Source: Porphyromonadaceae bacterium UBA2751
GTDB lineage: Bacteria; Bacteroidota; Bacteroidia; Bacteroidales; Muribaculaceae
Assembly (NCBI GenBank): GCA_002353285.1
Contig: DEJJ01000029.1
Coordinates: 95,093 to 159,092, forward strand
Reading direction: 5' to 3'
DNA length: 64,000 nucleotides
Shown here in pieces: positions 41,441-51,200 of the stretch (positions within the stretch are counted from its first letter, which is position 1; every line of letters begins with the position of its first letter). A program made the position numbers and the translations under genes. Under the pieces are notes generated by a model. The model made no database searches, was not told the origin of the DNA, and was given only the letters and a program-made list of their open reading frames with translations.

Positions 41441-44400
41441 TTATCTTACCATCTTGGTAGTAACCTTGGTTCCATCGAGCATTTCCTTAACCACGATGTT
41501 AACACCACGGAATGGGACAGAGCTCTGCTGACCTGCTGCATTGTAGTAATGCACGGCCTTCACGCCTTCTTCCATTGCAATGCCATCGATGCCAGTGGGC
41601 ACTTGTTCCTCGGTCACCTCAAGCACGAGGAGCTTGTAGTTCTGGAATGGATAGTTGTAGTCCTTCATTCCAATGGGTGCCGGAGTGGCCCAAGGCTCCT
41701 TGATGTTGATGACGCCACGCACGGTGTACTGGTAGCCATCCTGGAAGTCGTAGGGGAAGAGGCTGGTATCGACAGTGCAGCTCTGGCCCTGAATAGCGTT
41801 GCTGGGAGCATAGGCACGCAGAGTGTTCTCGCTTTCCTTGTAGTAAGCTTTGCTGACGATGATTACCTCGTCGACCTTAGGAGTGAACTCATTGGCAAGA
41901 GAATAGTTTGCTGGGTCAACGGAAATGCCATCCTCGAGCACTGCGGGATCTACGGTAAGCATGAGATAAGGATTGAGGTCCTTACCGCTAAACACACCAC
42001 TGACGTGTCCACCCTGCAGAGCCTGGGCTGTGACAAAGTGGTTGTCGGCCTTGAGAGTAATCCAGTTGTCATTGCCGTCACTGGTGAAGTACTGAGAAGT
42101 AGCCTGGTGACTGTCAACCACGGCGAGGTCGTTGATAACGGTGTAATCGACGCCCTCAACACCGCTTGCCAAGATGTAGCTCAGCTGTGTTCCACCGGTG
42201 ATTGTGAGCTTCATGTTCTCGAGATCGACGGTGAGAGTGTATTCACCAGCAGGAATCTTCATGGCGTTGTCGCCGTTATATGCCATTGTCAGCGGCACGT
42301 TCATGCAGGGACCATTCACAACGAAATTGCCAATGCTCTGTGCCAGGAAGCGATGGGCGTTGGCAGTGGTCCAATCCTGAGAATCAGCGCCCAGCTTGTG
42401 GGTGAAAGCAAAGAAGCTATAGCCATTCTCCACGTCGGCAATGGTCACCTGGGCAGTGTAGATCTTGCCATCCTCGGTGGTCATCTTCACGCCATCGTTG
42501 GGAGTGAACTGGGTGTTGCCGTTAATCTCGCCAAAGACGTAAACGTCGGCGCTACCATCCACATTCACGGTAATCTCGCCAGTGGCGGGATTGAAGGTGA
42601 TGGTGACGGTGTAAGTGCCGGGCTTGAAACCTGGAATCACATAGTTCTGGGCTGGATAAGAAGTATTATTCAAATTTTTGTCGGTCACAATCTTGAACTT
42701 CACGTCACCCTCAAGATGGGTGGGCTGCGAGGTCCAAGTGTAGATGCCGCCGTCGCCAGCAGTCATATCGCCATTGCTGTTGTTAACATCCCAAGGTGTC
42801 TCCGAGCCAAAGAGTGCAGCAGGCTCACCCACTACAGTATAGGTGTGCTCAGGCTCAGGCGCAAGCTCAAACTCGGCAACCACAGTGATGTCGGTGCCTG
42901 GCATTGTGAACTTGCCGTCCTCAATTTCAAATATTGGGTCGGGAACGCTACCTCCTGCATCATAAGTATAATAAAGCTTTTTCAAAGTGTAGCCTGCGGC
43001 GGGAGTGGCAGTCACCTCAACTTCGGAGCCAAAAGCTGCGCTCGATGCCACGGTGATGCTACCGGCCTCGTCGTTGGGATAAACACTGGTGGTGATGTTG
43101 AATACTTGAGCCTTGAATGTAGCCACAATAGTCACATTGGTGCCTGGCATAACGAACTTGCCGTTCTCAATTCTAAATATCGGGTCAGGGACACTTCCTC
43201 CGGCATCGTAAGTGTAGTACAGCTCATTGATTTCATAGCCTGGGTCGGGGGTAACGGTCACATTCACCTCTGTGCCATAGGCGGCTGTAGTGGGAGCGCT
43301 AACGGTGCCATGCTCGGTGGGGGCAACGGTGATAGTGTAAGTGGCAGGCTTAAATGTAGCCTTAATAGTTACATTGCCACCAGGCATAGTGAACTTGCCG
43401 TTCTCAATAGGAACCGGCTGGCCACCATCGACTGTGTAAGTAAGCGTCTCAAGCTCATAAGCTTCTTCAGGAGCAACACTCACAGTCACCTCAGAGCCAT
43501 AGGCTGCTGACTCGGGAGCTGTAACGGTGCCATGCTCGGTAGGAGCAACGGTGATGTTGTAAGTTACAGGCTTGAATGTTGCGTTAACCATAACATTGGC
43601 TGCCGGCATGGTGAACTTGTTGTCGGTCACGGCAACTGGGGTGCCGTTGGTGTAGGCCACACTGAGGCTCTCGAGCATGTAGTGAGCGTCGGGGGTAATG
43701 GTGAGGGTGACCTCTTGACCATATTCGGCAGTAGCAGGAGCAGTAACGAAGCCATGCTCTGTCGGGTTCACTGTGATGGTGTACTGTACCTTGCTGACAA
43801 TCCAGTGCACATGCACGTCGGCCGCTGGCATCACAAAGGTGTAGGTGTCATTCTCGGCCGGAGTGAGAGGCAGGTTTACCTCGGTGGTGCCTTCTTCGTA
43901 AGTCGCCTGCAAGGTGGTAATCGCATAGCCAGTATCGGCACTGGTTATGAGAGTAACGGTTTCACCCATTGAGCAAGTGCTGGGGACTGCCTGCACAAAG
44001 CCGTGGTCGCCATCGATTGCCTCTTCAACTTCTACATTGTATTTCTTTAGCTTAAAGATGGCGTGAATGGTAACGTCGAAGTTTGGCATATTGAACTGGC
44101 CATTCTCAATGGTCATCTCAGGCTCATGAACACCACCTCCAGCATCATAGCTGTAGTAGAGACGGTCAAGCTCATAGCCCTTGTCGGGAGTCACTGTTAC
44201 AGTAACTGGGTCGTCATAGTAGGCTGTGGCAGGAGCCGAAATCGAACCGTGCTCAATTCCGTCGGCAATAGTAATGTTGTAGAGCTTTTTAGTGAAAGTG
44301 GCCTCGATTGTCACGTCGCGAGCAGGCATCTCAAAGGTGTAGATGCCATTGCCCTGGGGAGTGGGATTGATGGCTGTGATAGAGCCGCCCACGATTGAGG

Positions 44401-45430
44401 TGGCTTGCAGCGTTGCAACCTCATAGCCTGCGGCGGGAGTCACAGTCAGAGTTACCTGGTCGCCAAAGCAGGCTGTGGCCGGAGCCGTAACAGAGCCATG
44501 CTCAATTCCATTGGCAACAGTGATGTTGTAGGGCTTTTTAGTGAAAGTGGCTTCGATAGTCACGTTGTAAGCAGGCATCTCGAAGATGTAAGCGCCATTG
44601 CCTGTGGGAGTGAGGTCAACAGATGTTTCAGAGGTGCCATACTCGTACCAGGTGGCCTTTAACGATGTGATCTCGTAGCCCAAATCGGGAGTTGCTGTTA
44701 CAGTGACCTGGTCGCCATAGTAGGCTGTGGCAGGAACCACGACGGAGCCATGCTCAATGCCGTCGTCAACCGTGATGTTGTAGGGCTTTTTAGTGAAAGT
44801 AGCCTTGATGGTCACATCGTGGGCAGGCATCTCGAATGTGTAGAGGCCATTGCCCGCAGGAGTGGCGTCAATAGCGTTTTGAGTGCCGCCCACAATCCAC
44901 GTGGCCTGAAGTGTTTCAAGCTCATAGCCCTCGGCGGGAGTCACTGTCAGTATCACGGTCTCCTGATAGCTGGCTGTGGTCTTGTCGCTCCTGACGGTGC
45001 CGTTCACGATGTCGGGTGAAATAGTTATGTTGTAGTCAAGCACCCCCGAGAAGTGGGAAGTGATGAGCACATTGAGTGGAGCGTCGGGCATCGTGAAGGT
45101 GTAGGTGCGCGTCTCTTTGAGGCTGGCAGGGTCGTCGCCCTGCAGCTCAATCTTGTAGCCCACCTGCGGGCCATCAGCTTTCAAGCCGGGGGCTTGTGCA
45201 TTTCCCGGGTCGATGGTTGCCTCGGCCACTATGTCGCTCTTGGCAATCTGGTAGCCGTCCTCGGGAGTGACGGTGATGGTCACAGTCTGGCCAGCGGCAG
45301 CAGTGGCATTGTCGACAGTCACCGTGCCACCAGTGGTGGGTGCTACCGTGACATGCTGCTGAGCCCACGCTGCCGCGATGCCACAGGTGAGCATCACAAG
45401 CAAAAGCAGTAGATTCTTCTTTATTTGCAT
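41441..45430 (-). CDS. Giant secreted protein with ten InlB-B-type repeats and C-terminal tag
   Basis: 1329 residues: signal peptide ending near AAAWAQ, then ten tandem repeats of about 75-100 residues (about 25-830). Typical repeats begin YNITVADGIEHGSISAPAT and end in MPxxxVTIxATF; this is the divergent InlB B-repeat (Flg_new/Listeria-Bacteroides) type. Beta-rich domains follow at about 840-1150, resembling SusE/F-like starch-binding folds (DVYVFGEINGNTQFTPNDG). The chain ends in RGVNIVVKEMLDGTKVTTKMVR-like residues (the first 20 are RGVNIVVKEMLDGTKVTTKM). It is the last of three giant genes transcribed from 51909, likely a surface adhesin or glycan-binding protein. I see no catalytic domain. 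Confidence 0.8.
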   Translation of the reverse strand: MQIKKNLLLLLVMLTCGIAAAWAQQHVTVAPTTGGTVTVDNATAAAGQTVTITVTPEDGYQIAKSDIVAEATIDPGNAQAPGLKADGPQVGYKIELQGDDPASLKETRTYTFTMPDAPLNVLITSHFSGVLDYNITISPDIVNGTVRSDKTTASYQETVILTVTPAEGYELETLQATWIVGGTQNAIDATPAGNGLYTFEMPAHDVTIKATFTKKPYNITVDDGIEHGSVVVPATAYYGDQVTVTATPDLGYEITSLKATWYEYGTSETSVDLTPTGNGAYIFEMPAYNVTIEATFTKKPYNITVANGIEHGSVTAPATACFGDQVTLTVTPAAGYEVATLQATSIVGGSITAINPTPQGNGIYTFEMPARDVTIEATFTKKLYNITIADGIEHGSISAPATAYYDDPVTVTVTPDKGYELDRLYYSYDAGGGVHEPEMTIENGQFNMPNFDVTIHAIFKLKKYNVEVEEAIDGDHGFVQAVPSTCSMGETVTLITSADTGYAITTLQATYEEGTTEVNLPLTPAENDTYTFVMPAADVHVHWIVSKVQYTITVNPTEHGFVTAPATAEYGQEVTLTITPDAHYMLESLSVAYTNGTPVAVTDNKFTMPAANVMVNATFKPVTYNITVAPTEHGTVTAPESAAYGSEVTVSVAPEEAYELETLTYTVDGGQPVPIENGKFTMPGGNVTIKATFKPATYTITVAPTEHGTVSAPTTAAYGTEVNVTVTPDPGYEINELYYTYDAGGSVPDPIFRIENGKFVMPGTNVTIVATFKAQVFNITTSVYPNDEAGSITVASSAAFGSEVEVTATPAAGYTLKKLYYTYDAGGSVPDPIFEIEDGKFTMPGTDITVVAEFELAPEPEHTYTVVGEPAALFGSETPWDVNNSNGDMTAGDGGIYTWTSQPTHLEGDVKFKIVTDKNLNNTSYPAQNYVIPGFKPGTYTVTITFNPATGEITVNVDGSADVYVFGEINGNTQFTPNDGVKMTTEDGKIYTAQVTIADVENGYSFFAFTHKLGADSQDWTTANAHRFLAQSIGNFVVNGPCMNVPLTMAYNGDNAMKIPAGEYTLTVDLENMKLTITGGTQLSYILASGVEGVDYTVINDLAVVDSHQATSQYFTSDGNDNWITLKADNHFVTAQALQGGHVSGVFSGKDLNPYLMLTVDPAVLEDGISVDPANYSLANEFTPKVDEVIIVSKAYYKESENTLRAYAPSNAIQGQSCTVDTSLFPYDFQDGYQYTVRGVINIKEPWATPAPIGMKDYNYPFQNYKLLVLEVTEEQVPTGIDGIAMEEGVKAVHYYNAAGQQSSVPFRGVNIVVKEMLDGTKVTTKMVR

Positions 45431-45453
45431 TGTCTTTAGTTGTTTTTATGAAA

Positions 45454-45481
45454 GGTGGGCTCAGTGAAAGGCGAGCCCACC
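45454..45481 (-). terminator. Hairpin between two giant secreted-protein genes
   Basis: GGTGGGCTC (45454-45462) pairs with GAGCCCACC (45473-45481), loop 10 nt. On the minus strand it is followed by TTTCATAAAAA. It may be a partial terminator, letting some transcription reach the 41441-45430 gene, which lacks an obvious promoter of its own. Confidence 0.65.
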
Positions 45482-45503
45482 TATTTTATAATAATATTAA
45501 CGT

Positions 45504-48083
45504 TTACTTAATCACTTTCACAGTGCGTGTGGTGCCATCGGTAAAAGTAATCACTGCGATGTTCACTCCGCGCCATGGCTCGCTGCTGGTCATGCCACTG
45601 AGGTTGACATAGTTGATACCAGCCACATTGCCCTGAGCAATGATGCTCTCGATAGCGGTGGGCACGTCGCTCGCACCAATCTTGAGTATGCGTGGAGCAC
45701 CAGCGACCTGAGATGTGGGCAGGTAGCAGCGGTGTGCTGCAACGGTGCCAGCCTCGCTGCGGATGAAGGTGTCGTTGTAGAGCACATAGCCCTCGGTGAT
45801 AGTTTGAGCCTCATCGCTACCCACGAGCTTGCTGGTGTAGGTGCCAGTCGAGCCAGTATACGGGGTGGTGAATACTTGCTCGGCCGCAGCCTCACAATAT
45901 AGAAGCACGCCCACTCCTGCTGGGATGTGGTCGATCTCAGTAATATCAACTGCATCGTTAACCACACTGTTCACAACATAGGCTTGAATGCTCTCGGGCA
46001 GAGCAAGGTTGCGTGTGCCGTTGTAGTAGGTAGCCCAATGGCGGTTGGCAGTGAAGGTCACGCCCTCGAGCTCATATTGAATGGCCTTGAAGGAGACGTT
46101 AACTGTAACGTCAGCGGCTGGCATAACAAACTTGTTGTCAGTAACCACAACGGTCTGGTTTTCACCACAGGTAACGGTGATTGCATCCACCTCATAGCCC
46201 TCGGCAGGTGCAGGAACGATAGTAACCTCGGTTCCGGCAGTCACAGGACCATCAGGATTGGTAGTTGCTGTACCATTAGTGGTTTCAGCTACAGTAATGT
46301 TGTAGAGCATGTCGCCAGTAACAACGAGGGTGTTGTTGCTTGGGTCGAAAGTGAAGGTGTAAACACCTGTCTTGGGGAAGTAGAGATTTGGCTTGTCCTC
46401 ATAAAGCGAAATCTCGGTGCCAAGATTATCGGCAGTGATCCAGTACATGCCATCAGCTGGAGCGCCATACCAAGTGAGGACAGGAGCATTGTCGCCGTCC
46501 TGAACCTTCTTAACCACCTTAAACTCGCTGGTGGCTGCCATGCTTTGGCTGGCGGCAACCCACTTGCCATCGTCGCCCAGGAGCATGGGAATTACGTTCT
46601 CTTCAGCCCATGGAGTGCCCTGTCCCCAGCGAATCTCGTAAGAGATAGTGAGAGCACGGAATGTAACTGCAACAGTCACATTGCTGGCTGGCATGGTGAA
46701 CTCGTTAAGATCATTAACAGGCACCGTGGTTCCATCGGCTGCAGTAACAGTGATTTGGTCAACGGTATAGCCTTCGTTAGGTTCTGGTTGAACTTTAATA
46801 ACATCGCCCATGTAGCCGGAATCCTTGCTTACAGTAAAGCTACCATTCTCGGTTTCGACTTTGGTAATATTGTACAACTTCTTAGAGAATTCGGCAGTGA
46901 TTGTCACATCGGCAGTTGGCATAGTGAGAACGTAAGTGTAAGTGCCATCCTCGTTTTCGTCAGCAGCTGCGGGTTCACCATTAATAGAGAGAGAATTGAG
47001 CTTGTAGCCTTCGGTAGGAGTAGCAGTGATGGTGATTTGGTCACCAGCCTTGCCACTGGTTGGGTTTGCTACAACAGTACCATTCTGAATGCCGTCGGCA
47101 ACTGTTACGTTGTAGAGCATGTCGCCAGTAACAACGAGGGTGTTGTTGCTTGGGTCGAAAGTGAAGGTGTAAACACCTGTCTTGGGGAAGTAGAGATTTG
47201 GCTTGTCCTCATAAAGCGAAATCTCGGTGCCAAGATTATCGGCAGTGATCCAGTACATGCCATCGGCTTCAGCACTAAGCCATGTGAGAGTGGGATTTCC
47301 ATCGCCAATGTCATGTTTTTTCACGATTTTGAACTCGCTGGTGGCTGCCATCTCTTGATTGGCAGCAACCCACTTGCCATCGGCGCCCAGGAGCATGGGA
47401 ATCACGTTCTCTTGAGCCCATGGATTGCCCTGTCCCCAGCGCACCTCGTAGGTGTCGCGGTAGATGGTGAAGTTCACAGTAGCTGTGCCAGTGTATTTGC
47501 CCTTACCAGTAACGGTAACGGTAGCATTGCCTGGCTCGGTATTGTTGCTGAACTCAACATTGTAGTCGGTGCCCAGTGCGAGAGTATTGTCACCATCCTT
47601 CACCACTACTGCGGGAGTGATAGCAGAGCCGGTATACTCTTGATTGGCAATCGCCTCAATCATAGCGTCGGTCAATGGAGTACAAGCCTTGAACTCACCA
47701 CTCACCTGCACTCCATAGGGAGCTTCAGGCATTGTGAAGGTGTAGGTCGTCTCTTGACTCACATCGGCGGGTTCATTGCCATTAATTTTAACATAACTGC
47801 CCACACCGGGCCCATTGGCCTTCAGACCAGGAACTTGAGCCGAGCCACCATCGATGGTCTTCTCGGCCTTGAGATCGGCTTTCTCAATGTAGTAGCCAGC
47901 ATCAGGAGCAACAGTAATAGTCACCGTCTCGCCAGGATTGGCAGTCGTCTTGTCGACTTTAATAGTGCCATTGGCAGCGGCCTTCACCGTTACGGGTGCT
48001 GCGCTTGCCTGCAGCGAGAATGCCAGCATCAGCATCATCATTGTGACGATGCCAAACAAGCGTTTTGTCATTTTTTTTACCAT
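45504..48083 (-). CDS. Giant secreted modular protein with duplicated ligand-binding domains and C-terminal tag
   Basis: 859 residues. Signal peptide (after MVKKMTKRLFGIVTMMMLML). An N-terminal domain paralogous to that of the 1329-residue neighbour (VTVKAAANGTIKVDKTTANP), then an MBG-like Ig segment (EYTGSAITPAVVVKDGDN). Two near-identical ~120-residue domains follow (RWGQGNPWAQENVIPMLLG; RWGQGTPWAEENVIPMLLG) of SusE-like appearance, with InlB-type repeats between and after them. Last is a ~130-residue domain (WATYYNGTRNLALPESIQAY to AHRCYLPTS), also found in the 1234-residue protein. It ends WRGVNIAVITFTDGTTRTVK plus VIK. Middle gene of the three-gene set. Ligand unknown. Confidence 0.8.
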   Translation of the reverse strand: MVKKMTKRLFGIVTMMMLMLAFSLQASAAPVTVKAAANGTIKVDKTTANPGETVTITVAPDAGYYIEKADLKAEKTIDGGSAQVPGLKANGPGVGSYVKINGNEPADVSQETTYTFTMPEAPYGVQVSGEFKACTPLTDAMIEAIANQEYTGSAITPAVVVKDGDNTLALGTDYNVEFSNNTEPGNATVTVTGKGKYTGTATVNFTIYRDTYEVRWGQGNPWAQENVIPMLLGADGKWVAANQEMAATSEFKIVKKHDIGDGNPTLTWLSAEADGMYWITADNLGTEISLYEDKPNLYFPKTGVYTFTFDPSNNTLVVTGDMLYNVTVADGIQNGTVVANPTSGKAGDQITITATPTEGYKLNSLSINGEPAAADENEDGTYTYVLTMPTADVTITAEFSKKLYNITKVETENGSFTVSKDSGYMGDVIKVQPEPNEGYTVDQITVTAADGTTVPVNDLNEFTMPASNVTVAVTFRALTISYEIRWGQGTPWAEENVIPMLLGDDGKWVAASQSMAATSEFKVVKKVQDGDNAPVLTWYGAPADGMYWITADNLGTEISLYEDKPNLYFPKTGVYTFTFDPSNNTLVVTGDMLYNITVAETTNGTATTNPDGPVTAGTEVTIVPAPAEGYEVDAITVTCGENQTVVVTDNKFVMPAADVTVNVSFKAIQYELEGVTFTANRHWATYYNGTRNLALPESIQAYVVNSVVNDAVDITEIDHIPAGVGVLLYCEAAAEQVFTTPYTGSTGTYTSKLVGSDEAQTITEGYVLYNDTFIRSEAGTVAAHRCYLPTSQVAGAPRILKIGASDVPTAIESIIAQGNVAGINYVNLSGMTSSEPWRGVNIAVITFTDGTTRTVKVIK
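46299..46454. repeat. 156-bp perfect direct repeat, copy A
   Basis: Identical base for base to 47109-47264 (offset 810). It encodes part of the duplicated ligand-binding domain. Adjacent bases remain similar but not identical. Confidence 0.9.
47109..47264. repeat. 156-bp perfect direct repeat, copy B
   Basis: Second copy of the repeat at 46299-46454, in the same orientation and reading frame. Confidence 0.9.
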
Positions 48084-48144
48084 AGTTTTAAAATTTAGTT
48101 AGTATTTTGTTTGAATTATTTTCTTCGCTTTTCCTCCCTCACCT

Positions 48145-48164
48145 CCCCCTCTGAATCGAGGGGG
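48145..48164 (-). terminator. C/G-rich hairpin after the 1234-residue protein gene
   Basis: CCCCCTC (48145-48151), loop TGAATC, GAGGGGG (48158-48164), flanked by a further GGGGGAG (48170-48175) that could form alternative pairings. It is similar to the element at 7791-7830. Confidence 0.5.
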
Positions 48165-48204
48165 ATTAGGGGGAGCATGAAATCATTCAATTATGCTTTG
48201 AGCA

Positions 48205-51200
48205 TTATTTAACAATGACCTTCTTACCACCACGGATGTAGATGCCGGGAGTGGGATTAGCCACTGGCTGACCCATGAGGTTATAGTAAGTGTTGTCGCC
48301 ATTGCCATTAGCATTGATTGTCTCAATGCCAGTCACTGTGCCAGGAGTGCCAATCTTGAGAACAGGAACACCCTGAGCGCTTGCACTCATTGGCAGGTAG
48401 CAACGGTGAGCACCAACTGTTGTGCCATCCTGAGCAAGGATAAACTGGTTGTTGTAGAGCAAGTAAGCATTGCTAACAGTCTGAGTCTCAAGACCACCCA
48501 TGAGCAAGTTAGTTGGAATTGTACCAGCCTCGCCAGTGTAAGGCATTGCGCTGACGCTCTCGGCAGCAGTCTCGCTGTAGAGCAGCACGCCTGTGCCTGC
48601 AGGAATGTAATCTAATGCCTCAACCGCAACAGCGTCGCCTTGAACACCTGTAACAACATAGGCAGTAACGTCCTCGGGCAATGCAAGACTTGCGTCACCA
48701 TACCAAGTAGCCCACTGGCGGTCAGCAGTAAATGCCACACCCTCGAGAACTACTGGCTCAATAACAGCAGCTCGCTTGTAGTCTGTTGGATAAAGCTGAA
48801 CAGTACTGTTATATTCACCTACCAGGCAAGTGATGTCATATTTAGCATCAAGATCTGTTGGATGGTCAACTCCAGTGAAATTAGTGCGGCCAACTATAGT
48901 GTTGCCATTGGCATCGGTAATAGTGAAGTTCTTATTTTCAGGAGCAGTGATGCTCACGTTAGTAACAATGATATACTCATTATCGTTAGCTGTTGTTATA
49001 TTGCGCAAGCTCTTCTCTACCGGTGACACTTCAACGGTCTGGTCGGTAACGGCAAGATTTGATGGAGATTTTGCCTCAAGCAAGCCGTTGTAAACGGTGG
49101 TGGTAGCACTCCAATTAGCATCCAGCACTTGTCCTTGCTCGAAATTGAAGTTTTCGTCGCCATAAATCAATGCTGAACCAGTGTCGTCCTTGATGTAAAG
49201 ATTCCTTCCATTAACATAGGTCACGGCAACATTGCCAGTGAACACAAATGTAGTGCCCTCAGCGAGTTGTTTATATTCAGCGATAGTTGCCACGCTCAAA
49301 GTCTTCTTAAACTCTTTACTTGCCACACCACTGAACGCTTCGCCCTTCATGGCTATAGCCTTTACTGTAGTGGTCTCAGTAATGGTGAATGGTGCCTCAT
49401 AGAGTGTAGATTCAGCGGTTGGGTCGGTTCCATCGAGGGTATATCGAACTTCAGCTTCGGTATCTTCACAACTGATTGTTACAGTAGTGCTGCCCAAGAA
49501 TGGCGAGTCGCCATCAATAACTGGAGTGGGCAATGTTGGAGCCACCTCTCCGCTCTTCTTGTAGAGCTGGATGGCCTTCTGGCTGGTGAAACTTGCACTC
49601 TTGTAGTAGCGGAAGCGCAATTGGTTGCTTGCTGCGTTGTAGCGCAGGTGAGCACTACCGCTTGAAACGATGTCGGCATTGCCGTCAGCATCTATCGTAA
49701 CGGTGTTGGAGTAAGCAGTTGTTGCGCTGCTTGCCAAGCCGTTTTCATCTTTTGTTTGACCAATATAATAGCCGCTGGCACTCTTGAAGGTTCCAGTTGT
49801 CTTATCATAGGTGAACGTTGCTGCATCAACCTCATTGCTTGAAGGTATTGTGCTATTGTTGATTGTCACAGCGATACTGTTTCCCACAGCATCAAGGGTC
49901 TCAAGACCGCCATTAAACGCCAAGCTACCGCCCCCATAAACAATGAGGTAAGTGCCGCTTGTGAGCTCGTCAGCCGAGGTCACTTTCACATAGCCGCCTT
50001 CTATCACAGCATTATTGTCGGTCACAATAAGCTTAGTCAGCGCACTGTTGACAGTAATTGTGTAATTGCCGTCGGCAGGGATGATATAGTTACCGTTAGC
50101 GCCCATTGGTAGTTCAGTATCCATTGTTACTTCCGTGCCGTTACCACCATGCCAAGTGTCCCATTCATCAACGAAGCCGAACTCGGTATGTGCCGCCATG
50201 TCCATGGTAATTGTCCAACCGTCATTAGTGGCTGTTAATGGGGTCTTGGTAGCCCAGTCGTCGTTTGAGTAGCTGCCCTTCATGTAGAGCTGTTCGTCAC
50301 GATTTATCGTCAGCTTCATGTCGCTGCTAATAACAAAATCATTAGTTCCAGCCACTTCCAGTTTGAAGTTCGCACCATTAACCAATGAAATATCGGTGTG
50401 AACAGCGCCATTAATGCCGTAGTAAGTAGCACCTTGGTCAACAGTGCCACCATACCATGTGGTTTCACCATTTTCAACCTTTATGATTTTGAATTCAACG
50501 CCCTCGGCAAGTTCCACGTCGTTCAGGACATAGCTACCCGAAGCAAGCTTAGTGAACTTGTTCACTTCGCTGTTCACAGCATCCCCCCAGCCGTTGAAAT
50601 TGCCCGCCAGGTAATATTGAGGACCTGTAACCGGCGTAACATCGGTGAACTCAATAGGCAGAATTTGAGCGTTGCTATTGTAAGCACCCACTACACCTGT
50701 AACATCAAAGATTTTGCCCTCGGTTTCGGTGGGTAATGTAGCCTCCAGGCTGTTGTGGAACGACACGTTCACGCCGTCCACGACCAAGTTATTGCCATTG
50801 ATGGCGACATTCTTCAAAACAACATAGCGTCCGAAGTTGTCGAGCGTAACCTCGCTTGAAGAGACCTCCAATGGTGTCAGGCCAGTGTTTCGCATGGGGG
50901 CTCCGAAGCCATCAGGATTGGTCATCTCGGGAGCGCCATTATATTCCGCTCTCGTGCCTGTGAAACCACTGGGGATCACATCGCCGGCAGTGTAGGTCTT
51001 CCCTAGGTTTCCATAAATGAGCATTCCCTTCGAGCCATCTTGCACATAAAGTTGATTACCACTTTGTTTTATCGCAATAAGGTTATCGGCATTATATTTG
51101 AAGTTAGTGCCAGTGGAAAGGTCATTGAACTCTGCAATGCTTGAGATTACATTGAGTGCAGTGAACTTCTTGGTTGCAACATTACTTGTCTCACCATTAA

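Noticed and set aside
41309..43510. Long plus-strand open frame (over 700 codons) opposite the 1329-residue protein
   Set aside because: It mirrors a repetitive secreted-protein gene; the composition is a His/Val/Gly-rich antisense artefact, and the minus-strand product has a signal peptide, repeats and C-terminal tag. The similar frame at 45927-48098 is rejected for the same reason.
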